Of a stretch of 30,093 bases of DNA, positions 1 to 7,296 are shown piece by piece. Within the stretch, counting starts at the first letter, position 1. Each line of letters begins with the position of its first letter. The DNA is taken from positions 1-30,093 of the forward strand of contig JAQCNR010000104.1 of assembly GCA_028274925.1 (NCBI GenBank), given 5' to 3'. A program made the position numbers and the translations under genes. Below the pieces are notes generated by a model. The model worked only from the letters and a program-made list of their open reading frames with translations, searched no databases and was not told the DNA's origin. Origin of the DNA: Halovenus sp. GTDB taxonomy: Archaea; Halobacteriota; Halobacteria; Halobacteriales; Haloarculaceae.

Positions 1-130
1 CGCGTTCCGAAATCGTCAGCTGACCGGTATCCGCTGTCTGCTGGAAGGCGAGGCTTCCGACTGGAGCCCCAACTGTGAGCAACAGACAACCGGCAAGGAG
101 GGCGACCACAGCGCGGCGAGCCGTATTCAT
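1..130 (-). CDS. secreted or lipid-free exported protein, 5' end only
   Basis: Reading leftward from an ATG at 130-128 gives an open frame that runs off the window edge after 43 codons. The N-terminus has the shape of a Sec signal peptide: MNTARR, then a hydrophobic run (AVVALLAGCLLLTVGAPVG) and a small-residue region before a polar stretch. A Cys lies inside the hydrophobic run, but there is no clear lipobox followed by a mature lipoprotein start. A TATA-like sequence lies about 28 nt upstream, so the transcript is probably leaderless, which supports this start. The gene is divergent from the membrane winged-helix gene at 320. The function cannot be told from the piece present. Confidence 0.75.
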   Translation of the reverse strand, partial: MNTARRAVVALLAGCLLLTVGAPVGSLAFQQTADTGQLTISER

Positions 131-153
131 CTCAAAATACAGTTCTGCGCTAG

Positions 154-165
154 CGTATAAAAACC
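154..165 (-). promoter_or_regulatory. TATA-like box of the partial secreted-protein gene
   Basis: The minus strand reads GGTTTTTATACG here, with its centre about 28 nt from the ATG at 130. This is the usual spacing for a leaderless haloarchaeal transcript. Confidence 0.55.
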
Positions 166-319
166 CAGTGGCTCCACAGGCAGCGAGTGACACATACGGT
201 GTCAGAATTGTTACGAGCCGTACAGCTACTAAGACGGCACGAGCGGTGCCGAGACCGTTTAAGCAGGGCGGTGACGTTTCATAGAAAGCGTTTTCACGAC
301 AGGGGACGACATCCGGGGT

Positions 320-1486
320 ATGTCTCCGCCGTCGCGTGTCGCTGCGGCTGCCCTCCTCATCGTCGGCGTGGTGGTCTGTGGACTGGTTCCCATTGTTGCG
401 GGCTCGCCTCCACCCGACACTGTCGACCAGACGGACGAACAGGACCCCTTCGGCGAGAGTCCCGACGTGCAGTTTATGGCAATTTTAGAGACTGATGGCG
501 ACGCGAGGTGGAATATTACGACCACTGTCTCGCTCGACACAGCAGAAGAAGTCGATGCTTACCGCTCGACCGCCGAAGATTTTGAGAACGGTGAGCTACC
601 GCCGCTGGGTCTCTCGGCGTTCGAGACTGGACTAGCGGGCGTGAACAGTCAGACTAACCGAGAGATGGCCCTCACTGGGCTCAACCGAGAGACTGCCACG
701 GAGTCTGAAATCCAGTCCGGAAAAGGGAGGTTTACTGTCGAATTTACTTGGGAAAATTTCATGGGAACCGAGGGGAACCAACTCCAGATTGACCGTGCTG
801 TGCTGGTTACCGAGTCCGGCACACTCTGGTTCCCAGAGCTTGACGAGTCAGAGACATTGACGCTTCGTGTGCCCGAGAATTACGGGGTGCGGGACGCCAA
901 CGTCAATACTCAGAACGGTGAACTCCGATGGACCGGGCCAGAGCTATTTACCGACGAAACGCTGCAGGCGACATTCGTTGGTCCCGGTGGCATCCAACCC
1001 GAGGACGACACCGACAACCAGCCAGGTGAGCAATCTGAAGCGTTTCCGTGGATTATCCTCCCAATTGCAGCACTCGGTATCGCAGTTGCGGTGCTCCTGA
1101 GCCGAAGCGAACAGGTCAAAATCGACATTCCGGATGAACTTGACGTAGCCGGAGCGCTATCGGCAGGAACGTCCGGGGCCGCAAACGAATCAGCTGAACG
1201 AGAACAGCCCGACGACGGAGCTGCTGACGCCGAACCAGACGAGGCGGACGATGACCAAATCGACACAGAGTTATTGAGCGACGAGGAGCGCGTCGAGCGA
1301 TTACTCACCCAGAACGGCGGGCGGATGAAACAGGCAGATATTGTCAAGGAGACGGACTGGTCGAACGCCAAAGTCTCACAACTGTTGTCTGCGATGGACG
1401 ACGAGGGTCGAATCGACAAACTCCGGATTGGCCGTGAGAACCTCATCTCGTTCCCTGACGAAGACGTGACCAACTCCGAGGAGTAA
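320..1486 (+). CDS. membrane-anchored protein with C-terminal winged-helix domain
   Basis: This 388-residue protein probably acts as a membrane-tethered one-component regulator. Residues 7-28 form a signal peptide or N-terminal membrane anchor. Residues 45-225 form a beta-rich extracytoplasmic domain. Residues 243-260 are a transmembrane helix followed by SRSEQVK, consistent with a cytoplasmic C-terminus. An acidic Ala/Asp/Glu linker spans about 285-320. Residues 322-380 resemble a winged helix: helices around EERVERLLTQ, MKQADIVKET and SNAKVSQLLSAM, then a wing ending ENLISFP. I recognise the arrangement from haloarchaeal proteins with DUF7345-like and DUF7343-like domains; these assignments are from memory. 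The ligand and target genes are unknown. The divergent secreted-protein gene at 130 is a natural candidate target. Confidence 0.75.
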   Translation: MSPPSRVAAAALLIVGVVVCGLVPIVAGSPPPDTVDQTDEQDPFGESPDVQFMAILETDGDARWNITTTVSLDTAEEVDAYRSTAEDFENGELPPLGLSAFETGLAGVNSQTNREMALTGLNRETATESEIQSGKGRFTVEFTWENFMGTEGNQLQIDRAVLVTESGTLWFPELDESETLTLRVPENYGVRDANVNTQNGELRWTGPELFTDETLQATFVGPGGIQPEDDTDNQPGEQSEAFPWIILPIAALGIAVAVLLSRSEQVKIDIPDELDVAGALSAGTSGAANESAEREQPDDGAADAEPDEADDDQIDTELLSDEERVERLLTQNGGRMKQADIVKETDWSNAKVSQLLSAMDDEGRIDKLRIGRENLISFPDEDVTNSEE

Positions 1487-1611
1487 CGAGAACGGGTCAC
1501 GACGGAGTGTTTGCAACTGCCGGCGATTACGACAGAACACTGTCTTGTGTAAGGGAGGTGGCGAGGAATCGTTACCAAGACAAAAACAAACTGCTCGTGG
1601 GTTTTCAGCCG

Positions 1612-1631
1612 TATCGAAAATGTTTACCTCG
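1612..1631 (+). promoter_or_regulatory. BRE/TATA-like promoter of the etf operon
   Basis: CGAAAATGTTTACC combines a purine-rich BRE-like CGAAA with a TATA-like TGTTTA. Its centre is close to 27-30 nt before the ATG at 1654. This supports starting etfB at 1654 rather than at further upstream in-frame codons. Confidence 0.5.
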
Positions 1632-1653
1632 CGTGGGAAAATGTGTACACTGT

Positions 1654-2439
1654 ATGAAGATACTCGTAACAGTGACGGAGGTTGCTGACGCGGACGACGA
1701 GTTCGAGATCAGTGGCACATCGATCGCCGATCAGTACCTCACCTACGACCTCAACGAGTGGGACGACTACGCTATCGAAGAGGCCGTCCAGATCAGCGAA
1801 GAGCACGACGACATCGAGGTCGTCACAATAACCTTCGGCGCCGAGCGCGTCGAAGAGACGATTCGGACCGCACTCGCGAAGGGTGCCGACCGCGCAATCC
1901 GTGTCTGGGACGACTCCTTCGAGGGCCAGACTGTCCTCGACCCGTCCCAGAAGGCTCGACTGCTCGCCGGTGTCGTCGAAGAAGAAGACCCAGACCTCGT
2001 CCTCTCGGGCGTCCAGTCTGGCGACGTGTCGATTGGTGCGACCGGCGTTGCCCTGGCCGAACAGGTCGGCTACGAGTGGGCCGCAGTCGTCAACCAGCTC
2101 GACCTCGACCGTGACAGCGGTAACGCGGCCATCCACCGCGAACTCGAAGGTGGTGTCGAGGAACTCACCGACGTCGAACTGCCAGCAGTGCTGACGATCC
2201 AGACGGGGATTAACGAGCCCCGCTACGCCAGCCTGCGCGGAATCCGGCAGGCCCAGAGCAAGCCACTCGACGTGATGTCGCCCGAGGACATCGGCGTCGA
2301 ACTCGAAGAGTCGGCAATCGAACTCACAGAACTCGTCGAGCCCGAAAGCGAGAGCAACACCGAGCTGTTCGAGGGCAGCGCCGAGGACACAGCCGGGCAA
2401 CTTGCTGAATTCCTCCGCGAGCGCGGGGTGGGAGCATGA
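1654..2439 (+). CDS. etfB: electron transfer flavoprotein subunit beta
   Basis: This 261-residue ETF beta (FixA-type) subunit pairs with the alpha subunit encoded next door. The heterodimer carries electrons from flavin dehydrogenases, typically acyl-CoA dehydrogenases, to a quinone reductase. The protein starts MKILVTVTEVADADDEF and shows the family core: an ITFGAERVEETIRTALAKGADRAIRV-like nucleotide-binding region near residues 58-85, a LSGVQSGD segment, and the late NEPRYASLRGIRQAQ block. I chose 1654 because ETF beta proteins begin at this MKILV strand and a promoter lies at the right distance; an upstream in-frame ATG at 1507 would add 49 non-homologous residues. Its stop overlaps the etfA start by four bases (ATGA), indicating translational coupling. 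No ETF:quinone oxidoreductase (FixC/FixX) gene is in the window. Confidence 0.92.
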   Translation: MKILVTVTEVADADDEFEISGTSIADQYLTYDLNEWDDYAIEEAVQISEEHDDIEVVTITFGAERVEETIRTALAKGADRAIRVWDDSFEGQTVLDPSQKARLLAGVVEEEDPDLVLSGVQSGDVSIGATGVALAEQVGYEWAAVVNQLDLDRDSGNAAIHRELEGGVEELTDVELPAVLTIQTGINEPRYASLRGIRQAQSKPLDVMSPEDIGVELEESAIELTELVEPESESNTELFEGSAEDTAGQLAEFLRERGVGA

Positions 2440-3392
2440 GTGACGTTCTCGTCGTCGCGGAACACCGCCGCGGCGAACTCCGTGACGTGAGCTACGAACT
2501 ACTGACTGCAGGCCGTGAACTCGCTGATTCGACCGGTGGTAACCTCCACGCTACCATCATCAGCGGCGATGTCGACGAATACGGCGAGGACCTCAACCGC
2601 GAGGGCGTCGACGCAGTCCACACCGTCGACCACGGTGAGGAGTTCAACCACGGCGTCTGCACGCAGGCAGTCGAACAGATTGCCAACGAAATCGACGCCC
2701 AGTACGTCCTTGCAGGCAACACGGTCAATGGCATGGACTTCTACCCGGCCGTGGCCGAGCGACTCGACATGCCGCTGGTTACTGACGCCATTGCATTCGA
2801 GACTGGCGACGGTCTCTCGGTCATCCGAGAGCTGTACTCCGGCAAGACCGAGGGTACCATCGACGTCGACTCCGAGACGGCCTTCGTCTCCGTCCGACCC
2901 GGCGAGTGGCCCGCTGCAGAGGGCACCGGCGACGCCGCCGTCGAAGCGTTCGACGCCGACATCGACGAGGAGGCACTCAACACGACCGTCAACGGCTACG
3001 AGGAAGTTGGTTCCGGTGACGTCGACATCAGCGAGGCTGACGTACTCGTCTCCATCGGCCGTGGTATCGAGGAGGAGGACAACCTCCCACTCGTCCACGA
3101 CCTCGCCGACGCACTCGGCGCGACCGTCTCCGCCTCCCGACCGATTGTCGACAACGGCTGGCTCGGGCAGGAGCGACAGGTTGGCCAGTCCGGAAAGAAG
3201 GTCACGCCTGACATCTACATCGCCATCGGTATCTCCGGCGCAGTCCAGCACGTTGCCGGGATGAAAGGCGCAGACACGATCATCACGATCAACAACGACC
3301 CAAGCGCGCCGATTTACGATATCGCAGACTACGGTATCGTGGGCGACCTCTTCGACGTGGTTCCGGCACTCACCGAAGAGTTTGGCGGATAA
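2436..3392 (+). CDS. etfA: electron transfer flavoprotein subunit alpha
   Basis: This 318-residue ETF alpha (FixB-type) subunit binds FAD in its C-terminal domain. Visible motifs are SRPIVDNGWLGQ from about residue 234, the signature IYIAIGISGAVQH around 260-272 with the following G-x-K-G-A-D and ITINND, and the near-terminal IADYGIVGDLFDVVPALTEE. The N-terminal half (VLVVAEHRRGEL onward) matches the ETF alpha/beta fold shared with EtfB. The length is normal and the gene looks intact. The ATG overlaps the etfB stop, so the two are one operon. The last 60 nt recur in degenerate form at 3571-3630, behind a cluster of hairpins; see the repeat entries. The TAA at 3390-3392 closes the intact copy. 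Confidence 0.93.
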   Translation: MSDVLVVAEHRRGELRDVSYELLTAGRELADSTGGNLHATIISGDVDEYGEDLNREGVDAVHTVDHGEEFNHGVCTQAVEQIANEIDAQYVLAGNTVNGMDFYPAVAERLDMPLVTDAIAFETGDGLSVIRELYSGKTEGTIDVDSETAFVSVRPGEWPAAEGTGDAAVEAFDADIDEEALNTTVNGYEEVGSGDVDISEADVLVSIGRGIEEEDNLPLVHDLADALGATVSASRPIVDNGWLGQERQVGQSGKKVTPDIYIAIGISGAVQHVAGMKGADTIITINNDPSAPIYDIADYGIVGDLFDVVPALTEEFGG

Positions 3393-3395
3393 CGC

Positions 3396-3549
3396 ACGCA
3401 GCCAACGGCTGCGTTTCACCGCGACGAGTGCAGCGAGTCGCGGGACTTTTTCACCCACGTTTTTCGAGTCAAGCGAGACCTCCGGTCTCGCTGACCGTGC
3501 GAACGGGCGCTCCGCGCCCGTGAGCAGAGAGCGGTGCGCGCAGCGCACC
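3396..3549. repeat. array of five short perfect hairpins
   Basis: Five inverted repeats stand in a row. They are 3396-3414 (8-bp arms, loop AAC), 3419-3443 (7-bp arms, 11-nt loop), 3472-3492 (9-bp arms, loop TCC, plus GTC/GAC outside one bulged A), 3503-3521 (8-bp arms, loop TCC) and 3533-3549 (7-bp arms, loop GCA). Two T-tracts (3447-3451 and 3460-3464) lie between the second and third and could terminate the etf transcript. No long ORF fits the region. The arm sequences differ between hairpins, so this is not a CRISPR or a simple tandem repeat. Confidence 0.75.
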
Positions 3550-3570
3550 AGACGATGAAAAAGGTGGTCG

Positions 3571-3630
3571 CGTATCATGGACGACCGCTTCGACGTGGTT
3601 TCGGCGCTGACCTGAGAGTTCGGCGGTTAA
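3571..3630 (+). pseudogene. degenerate second copy of the etfA 3' end
   Basis: Aligned without gaps, 3571-3630 matches 3333-3392 (the last 20 codons of etfA) at 49 of 60 positions, with a run of 10 identical bases in the middle. The copy ends in TAA at the same relative place. Read in the etfA frame it gives RIMDDRFDVVSALT, then an in-frame TGA, then EFGG and stop, against IVGDLFDVVPALTEEFGG in the intact gene. It has no start and cannot be functional. It lies 178 nt past the etfA stop, directly after the hairpin array. This looks like a relic of an insertion or duplication event at the gene's 3' end. Confidence 0.8.
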
Positions 3631-3668
3631 GTTCGGATTACAGTTACGGAGCGGTCTTTTTGGGCTCT

Positions 3669-3711
3669 GTCGAAATCTTCGACCAGTGATATGTTCTCAG
3701 CATCCTGCTGA
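3669..3711. repeat. two further short hairpins in the etfA/amphi-Trp gap
   Basis: GTCGAA-ATC-TTCGAC (3669-3683) and TCAGCA-TCC-TGCTGA (3697-3711) are perfect 6-bp inverted repeats with 3-nt loops. The second shares the TCC loop seen twice in the upstream array. The rest of 3631-3760 shows nothing I recognise. Confidence 0.5.
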
Positions 3712-3764
3712 ATATACATATCCAGCATCGAAACGTGTTCTCCTGTTATGGAATTGGCACGTGG

Positions 3765-3771
3765 CTATATT
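3765..3771 (+). promoter_or_regulatory. TATA-like box of the amphi-Trp gene
   Basis: CTATATT is centred 29 nt before the ATG at 3797, consistent with a leaderless transcript. Confidence 0.6.
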
Positions 3772-3796
3772 GCCGTTGGAACTGTAGTGAGAACTG

Positions 3797-4039
3797 ATGC
3801 CCGAAGAAGAGCTATTCAAAACCGAGGAAGAGGTTCCGAGAACCGAGATTGCTAAATCGTTACGCGATGCTGCAGATCAAATCGAATCTGGGGACGTCAG
3901 GCTAGTGAGCGACCGAAAAGAACAGACCGTGGCTCTGCCGGACCGACCTCGATTCGAAGTCGAACTCGAACGACTCACGGATTCAGAAACCGGCGAGCAA
4001 CGATACGAACTCGAATACGAGATTAGGTGGACGAAATAG
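3797..4039 (+). CDS. amphi-Trp domain-containing protein
   Basis: This 80-residue acidic protein resembles the small haloarchaeal amphi-Trp family, named for a C-terminal amphipathic strand with a conserved Trp. The middle (IAKSLRDAADQIESGDVRL) is a helix followed by a strand. The C-terminal part (PRFEVELERLT, then RYELEYEIRW) forms alternating strands with the Trp as third residue from the end. No catalytic motif is visible and the molecular role of the family is unknown to me. It appears monocistronic, with its own TATA-like box. It is convergent with the transducer gene, and a T-tract at 4117-4122 may end its transcript. Confidence 0.8.
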   Translation: MPEEELFKTEEEVPRTEIAKSLRDAADQIESGDVRLVSDRKEQTVALPDRPRFEVELERLTDSETGEQRYELEYEIRWTK

Positions 4040-4116
4040 GACAGGTGGTATGCTGCGTCCACCCTCTGTCTCTCGCATGCCGACCCTATCAGTTCTTGAG
4101 GATTTCAAGAGAGCCA

Positions 4117-4122
4117 TTTTTT
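4117..4122 (+). terminator. T-tract, possible terminator of the amphi-Trp gene
   Basis: A run of six T lies 77 nt after the stop, in the 123-nt convergent gap. Haloarchaeal transcripts often end at U-runs. No strong hairpin precedes it. Confidence 0.4.
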
Positions 4123-4162
4123 ACAGACGGCCCGAGAGACATTGACAACAAAAGTCGGCTGA

Positions 4163-6505
4163 TCAGTCGTCGGCTGCTTCTGCTGTATCGGGTTCCGTCT
4201 CGGCATCAGCGTCAGTCTCGAACTGCGCCGCGAGTTCACCGAGGCGTTCGGCACGCTGTGAGAGCGAGTCGGCGCTGGCAGAGATTTGCTGGATAGCGCT
4301 GGTCTGTTCTTCGGCAGCGGCGGAGACGTTCTGTGATTCCTCGGCCGTGCGTTCGCTGACTTCGCTCGCCTCTTCGACCATATCGACAACGCTCTGGGTC
4401 GACTGTGCCTGCTCGTCGGTCGCGTCGTTGATCGACTGAATCCCCGAGTTGGCGGCGTCGATTTTCTCGGCAATCGATTCGAGGGTGCCGACAGTGTCGT
4501 CAACCGCGTCACGCCCTTCTTCAATTTCGTCACGCATGTCGAACATGTCCTCCGCGACAGACGATGTCGAGCCTTCGACCGAGGTGACAACCTCCTCTAC
4601 TTCCTGCGTCGCCTCGGCAGTCTCTTCGGCGAGACTTTTGATTTCGTCGGCGACAACAGCGAATCCTTCGCCCGCCTCGCCCGCGCGGGCGGCCTCGATG
4701 GAGGCATTGAGCGCAAGCATGTTGGTCTGCTCGGCGATTTCGTCGATCAACTCCACAATCTCACCAATTCGGTGTACTTCGGACTGGAGCCCTTCCATTT
4801 CGGTCGCCGTCTCGACTGCCTTGGTTTCAATCTGTTCCATCTTGTCGATGGTTTCGGTGGCCGTTTCCATGCTCTGCTCGCTTTCCTGTGCGGCTTCCAT
4901 CGAGCGTTCGGCCACTTCCCGAGAGGAAGAAGCGATCTCCTCAACGGTCGCCGAGAGACTGTTCATCTCTCCAGCCGCGCGAGTGAGTTTCTCGCTCTGG
5001 GTGTCTGCGCCCGCCGAGATTTCTTCGATACTGTCTGCGACCTCCGTGCTAGAGCGGCGAATCTCGCCGGTCGAATCAGTCACCTCCGTGCTCTTGTCGT
5101 CGACCTCAGTCGCGAGTGACTGAATCTGGAGAACGAGGGTTTCGATATCGCTGAGCATGTCGTTGACCGCAGTCCCGATTGCGGTCATCGCTTCACTCTC
5201 GCTCTCGGTGTCGAGTCGCCGGGTGAGGTCACCGTCGGCGGCCGCACGAATCCCGTCCTGGTACTGCTGGGCTTTGGCTTCGAGATGACTGCTGAGCGCC
5301 TCGGCTTCCTGTTTGGCTTGCTGGGCCTGGAGTTGTGCCTGTTCGGCCTCCTCGCGGGCGGATTCAGCCTCGGCCGCCTGTTCTTCCACTTCAGCGAGTT
5401 GTTCGCCGAGTGTATCCCGAATGCGAACAAATGCCGCTGCGAGACCCCCAAATTCGTCGGTCCGGGACCGTTCGATATCGATATCCAGATTACCGTCCTC
5501 GATCTCCGTCGCGTAGGTTGTCATCCGGTCGAGTGAGTTGTTGATGTCGCGGGTTATCGCTGCCCCAACGGCGACTAATCCGACGACAGCAATCGCGATG
5601 AGCAACAGCAGGTCACGGGAGACGTTCTGCGCAGTGGCAAAGATCGTGTTCGTCGGACCGGCGGCGACGACCGACCAGCGCGCGTTCTCGACTGGCCCAG
5701 AGGCGACGATCATCTCCGACCCGTTAACCTGGTCCGTGTCGGTCGAAACGCGGTCGATCCGGGTCTCCGTGTTCGAACGGGAGATGAATTCGAGGTCGTC
5801 GGCGAGGAAGTGTTGTTGGCTAATATCGTCGAGGTTCTGTGAGAGCACGACCGAGCCATCTTCGTGAGTCACAACTTGAATACTCCCGCCCTCGATTGGC
5901 GAATCGAGCAGTTGGCTGCGTTCCTGCAGGTCGACAACTACCACGATTGCTTTCGATTGGTCGCTCAGAGCCAGCGATGTGAAGCCAATTTCTTTGTCCC
6001 CATCAACCTCGTAGGGTTGGAAGGGGAGCGCGTCGCCGGGCGTGAGCGTGACTGGGTCAACCGCCCACGGATACTGCCCGCGCTCGAAATCTTTTCCGTC
6101 CCAGTCCGGGTCGGTGCTGGTAATCACCTCTGTGTTTTCGAGGTCGACGTAGTGAATCGACTTGACAGTCTCGGGCAGTCGAATAAGTTCGGTATCGAGT
6201 TCGCGCTGCCTGCGTTCGTCGCTCCACGTCGAGAGATTCTGGACAGAAGAGAGTCGAAGCGCGTCACCACCGCGTTGCTTGATAAACAGGTCGATACCCG
6301 CGGCTTCTCGCTCGGCGGAATCCGCGAGTCGTTGCTCGGCGTTGCTCTCGATGTCAGCCTGCACCGATGTAAATGTAAAGAAGCCAACACCAACCAACAG
6401 AACGGTCACGACCAGAATTGCAAGACCAATTTTTAGGGCGTATCGACCGCGGATTCGGTCGTACACCCTCCTGAAACCCCCTCGAATACGCTCCAATCCT
6501 GCCAT
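4163..6505 (-). CDS. methyl-accepting chemotaxis transducer (Htr-type)
   Basis: This 780-residue membrane receptor should signal to CheA/CheW. Residues 24-46 form TM1. Residues 47-290 form an extracytoplasmic sensor domain of the Cache kind (ITSTDPDW, GFTSLALSDQ and VVVVDLQER elements). TM2 spans 298-317. HAMP covers about 318-372, followed by an Ala/Glu/Gln-rich coiled coil (372-410) and a second HAMP-like unit (about 413-465). The long cytoplasmic signalling hairpin has its conserved tip at 589-625 (EIAEQTNMLALNASIEAARA, then GEGFAVVADEIKSLAEE). Glu/Gln-Glu pairs flank the tip and could be methylation sites. The C-terminal tail is acidic. The ligand cannot be predicted. A TATA-like box 27 nt upstream of the ATG supports the start. 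No che genes are nearby. Confidence 0.95.
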   Translation of the reverse strand: MAGLERIRGGFRRVYDRIRGRYALKIGLAILVVTVLLVGVGFFTFTSVQADIESNAEQRLADSAEREAAGIDLFIKQRGGDALRLSSVQNLSTWSDERRQRELDTELIRLPETVKSIHYVDLENTEVITSTDPDWDGKDFERGQYPWAVDPVTLTPGDALPFQPYEVDGDKEIGFTSLALSDQSKAIVVVVDLQERSQLLDSPIEGGSIQVVTHEDGSVVLSQNLDDISQQHFLADDLEFISRSNTETRIDRVSTDTDQVNGSEMIVASGPVENARWSVVAAGPTNTIFATAQNVSRDLLLLIAIAVVGLVAVGAAITRDINNSLDRMTTYATEIEDGNLDIDIERSRTDEFGGLAAAFVRIRDTLGEQLAEVEEQAAEAESAREEAEQAQLQAQQAKQEAEALSSHLEAKAQQYQDGIRAAADGDLTRRLDTESESEAMTAIGTAVNDMLSDIETLVLQIQSLATEVDDKSTEVTDSTGEIRRSSTEVADSIEEISAGADTQSEKLTRAAGEMNSLSATVEEIASSSREVAERSMEAAQESEQSMETATETIDKMEQIETKAVETATEMEGLQSEVHRIGEIVELIDEIAEQTNMLALNASIEAARAGEAGEGFAVVADEIKSLAEETAEATQEVEEVVTSVEGSTSSVAEDMFDMRDEIEEGRDAVDDTVGTLESIAEKIDAANSGIQSINDATDEQAQSTQSVVDMVEEASEVSERTAEESQNVSAAAEEQTSAIQQISASADSLSQRAERLGELAAQFETDADAETEPDTAEAADD

Positions 6506-6527
6506 TGGGCTATCCTATTCTATACCC

Positions 6528-6539
6528 ACATATAAGGGT
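6528..6539 (-). promoter_or_regulatory. TATA-like box of the transducer gene
   Basis: The minus strand reads ACCCTTATATGTGGG around this point. The TTATAT core (6530-6535) is centred 27 nt before the ATG at 6505. Confidence 0.65.
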
Positions 6540-6587
6540 AATCGCTCAAAATCAGCAGTGATAATGTACTTTGTGGCCAGTACGTGC

Positions 6588-7208
6588 TCACTCCCATGGA
6601 TGACCGCCGGGGTTGTCGGGCCACAGTGGATACCAGTACTCTCGGTTTTCCTCGATGGTCATTTCGCTTTCGAGGACACCCGAAAGTTTCAGTTCAGTCG
6701 ACTTGTCGCGCGATTGGTCACCACTCGGAACGAAGGGGTAGAACGTCCCACGTCGGAAGGAGTACACCCAGTATGCGTGTGACCCCGTCTCGGGGCCGGC
6801 GCGCTCAGTCGCCTCGAACGCAAAGACGGCCGCCTGCAAGCGCGACCCAAACTCCCTGTCGATGAGGGTTTTCGAACCGTAGTGGACGCCGGTCACGAGG
6901 TCCTCGAACGCCTCAGCTTCGAGGACAATCCACTGGTACCCGTAGCTGTCCTCCCGAAACTCTGCCAGCGTGCCGGATTCGCCGACGGTCAGAATCTCTC
7001 GTACCTCCTCGACAGCGTCACAGAACTCCGTCGAATCGACATCAGCGATACAGAGACCCGCTTTCCCGGCCGGAACGAACCCCAGGTTGGCCTCCATTGT
7101 CAGCGTTGCCGTGCTCATCTCGAAGAGGTCATCGGGGTCAGCGTCACGAGTCGCCGCCGTCTCGGCGCTGACGCCGAGTAACTGTCGCACTGCACGGAAC
7201 AGTCCCAT
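6588..7208 (-). CDS. pspAB: PspA-associated protein PspAB
   Basis: This 206-residue protein begins MGLFRAVRQLLGVSAETAATRDADPDDLFEMSTA in the pattern I know from haloarchaeal PspAB proteins: MGLF, a Leu-rich helix, then ATRDADP-x-DLF-x-MSTA. PspAB accompanies the PspA/Vipp1 membrane-stress system, but its biochemical role is not established and no pspA gene is in the window. It continues with an acidic alpha/beta domain and ends in an aromatic, Pro-rich tail (YWYPLWPDNPGGHPWE). I chose the ATG at 7208 because the family starts there and a TATA-like box lies 27 nt upstream; an ATG at 7247 would add 13 residues and run into the palindrome at 7240. It is divergent from the gene at 7297. Confidence 0.82.
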   Translation of the reverse strand: MGLFRAVRQLLGVSAETAATRDADPDDLFEMSTATLTMEANLGFVPAGKAGLCIADVDSTEFCDAVEEVREILTVGESGTLAEFREDSYGYQWIVLEAEAFEDLVTGVHYGSKTLIDREFGSRLQAAVFAFEATERAGPETGSHAYWVYSFRRGTFYPFVPSGDQSRDKSTELKLSGVLESEMTIEENREYWYPLWPDNPGGHPWE

Positions 7209-7239
7209 GTCCGAGCGTTCGACAGAGAGCGTAATGAAT

Positions 7240-7258
7240 CCACCCATCGAGTGGGTGG
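7240..7258. promoter_or_regulatory. palindromic operator candidate in the divergent pspAB promoter region
   Basis: CCACCCA-TCGAG-TGGGTGG is a perfect inverted repeat with 7-bp arms and a 5-nt spacer. It lies between a TATA-like box for pspAB (minus strand, 7232-7239) and one for the gene at 7297 (TTGAAA, 7267-7272). Each box is about 27 nt from its start codon. The position suits one dimeric regulator acting on both genes. The regulator is unknown. Confidence 0.5.
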
Positions 7259-7296
7259 GCCAAACGTTGAAACGAGTCCGGACCGAGGGGGCGTAT

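Noticed and set aside
1507..1653. 49-residue N-terminal extension of EtfB
   Set aside because: The family begins at MKILV. A BRE/TATA-like sequence lies inside the putative extension, and its residues are not ETF-like.
3396..3549. possible CRISPR array
   Set aside because: The hairpins have different arm sequences, irregular spacing and no constant direct repeat.
2499..3578. 359-codon minus-strand frame across etfA and the hairpin region
   Set aside because: It is mostly a shadow of etfA codon bias. The start lies in the degenerate etfA tail copy and the product has no recognisable domain.
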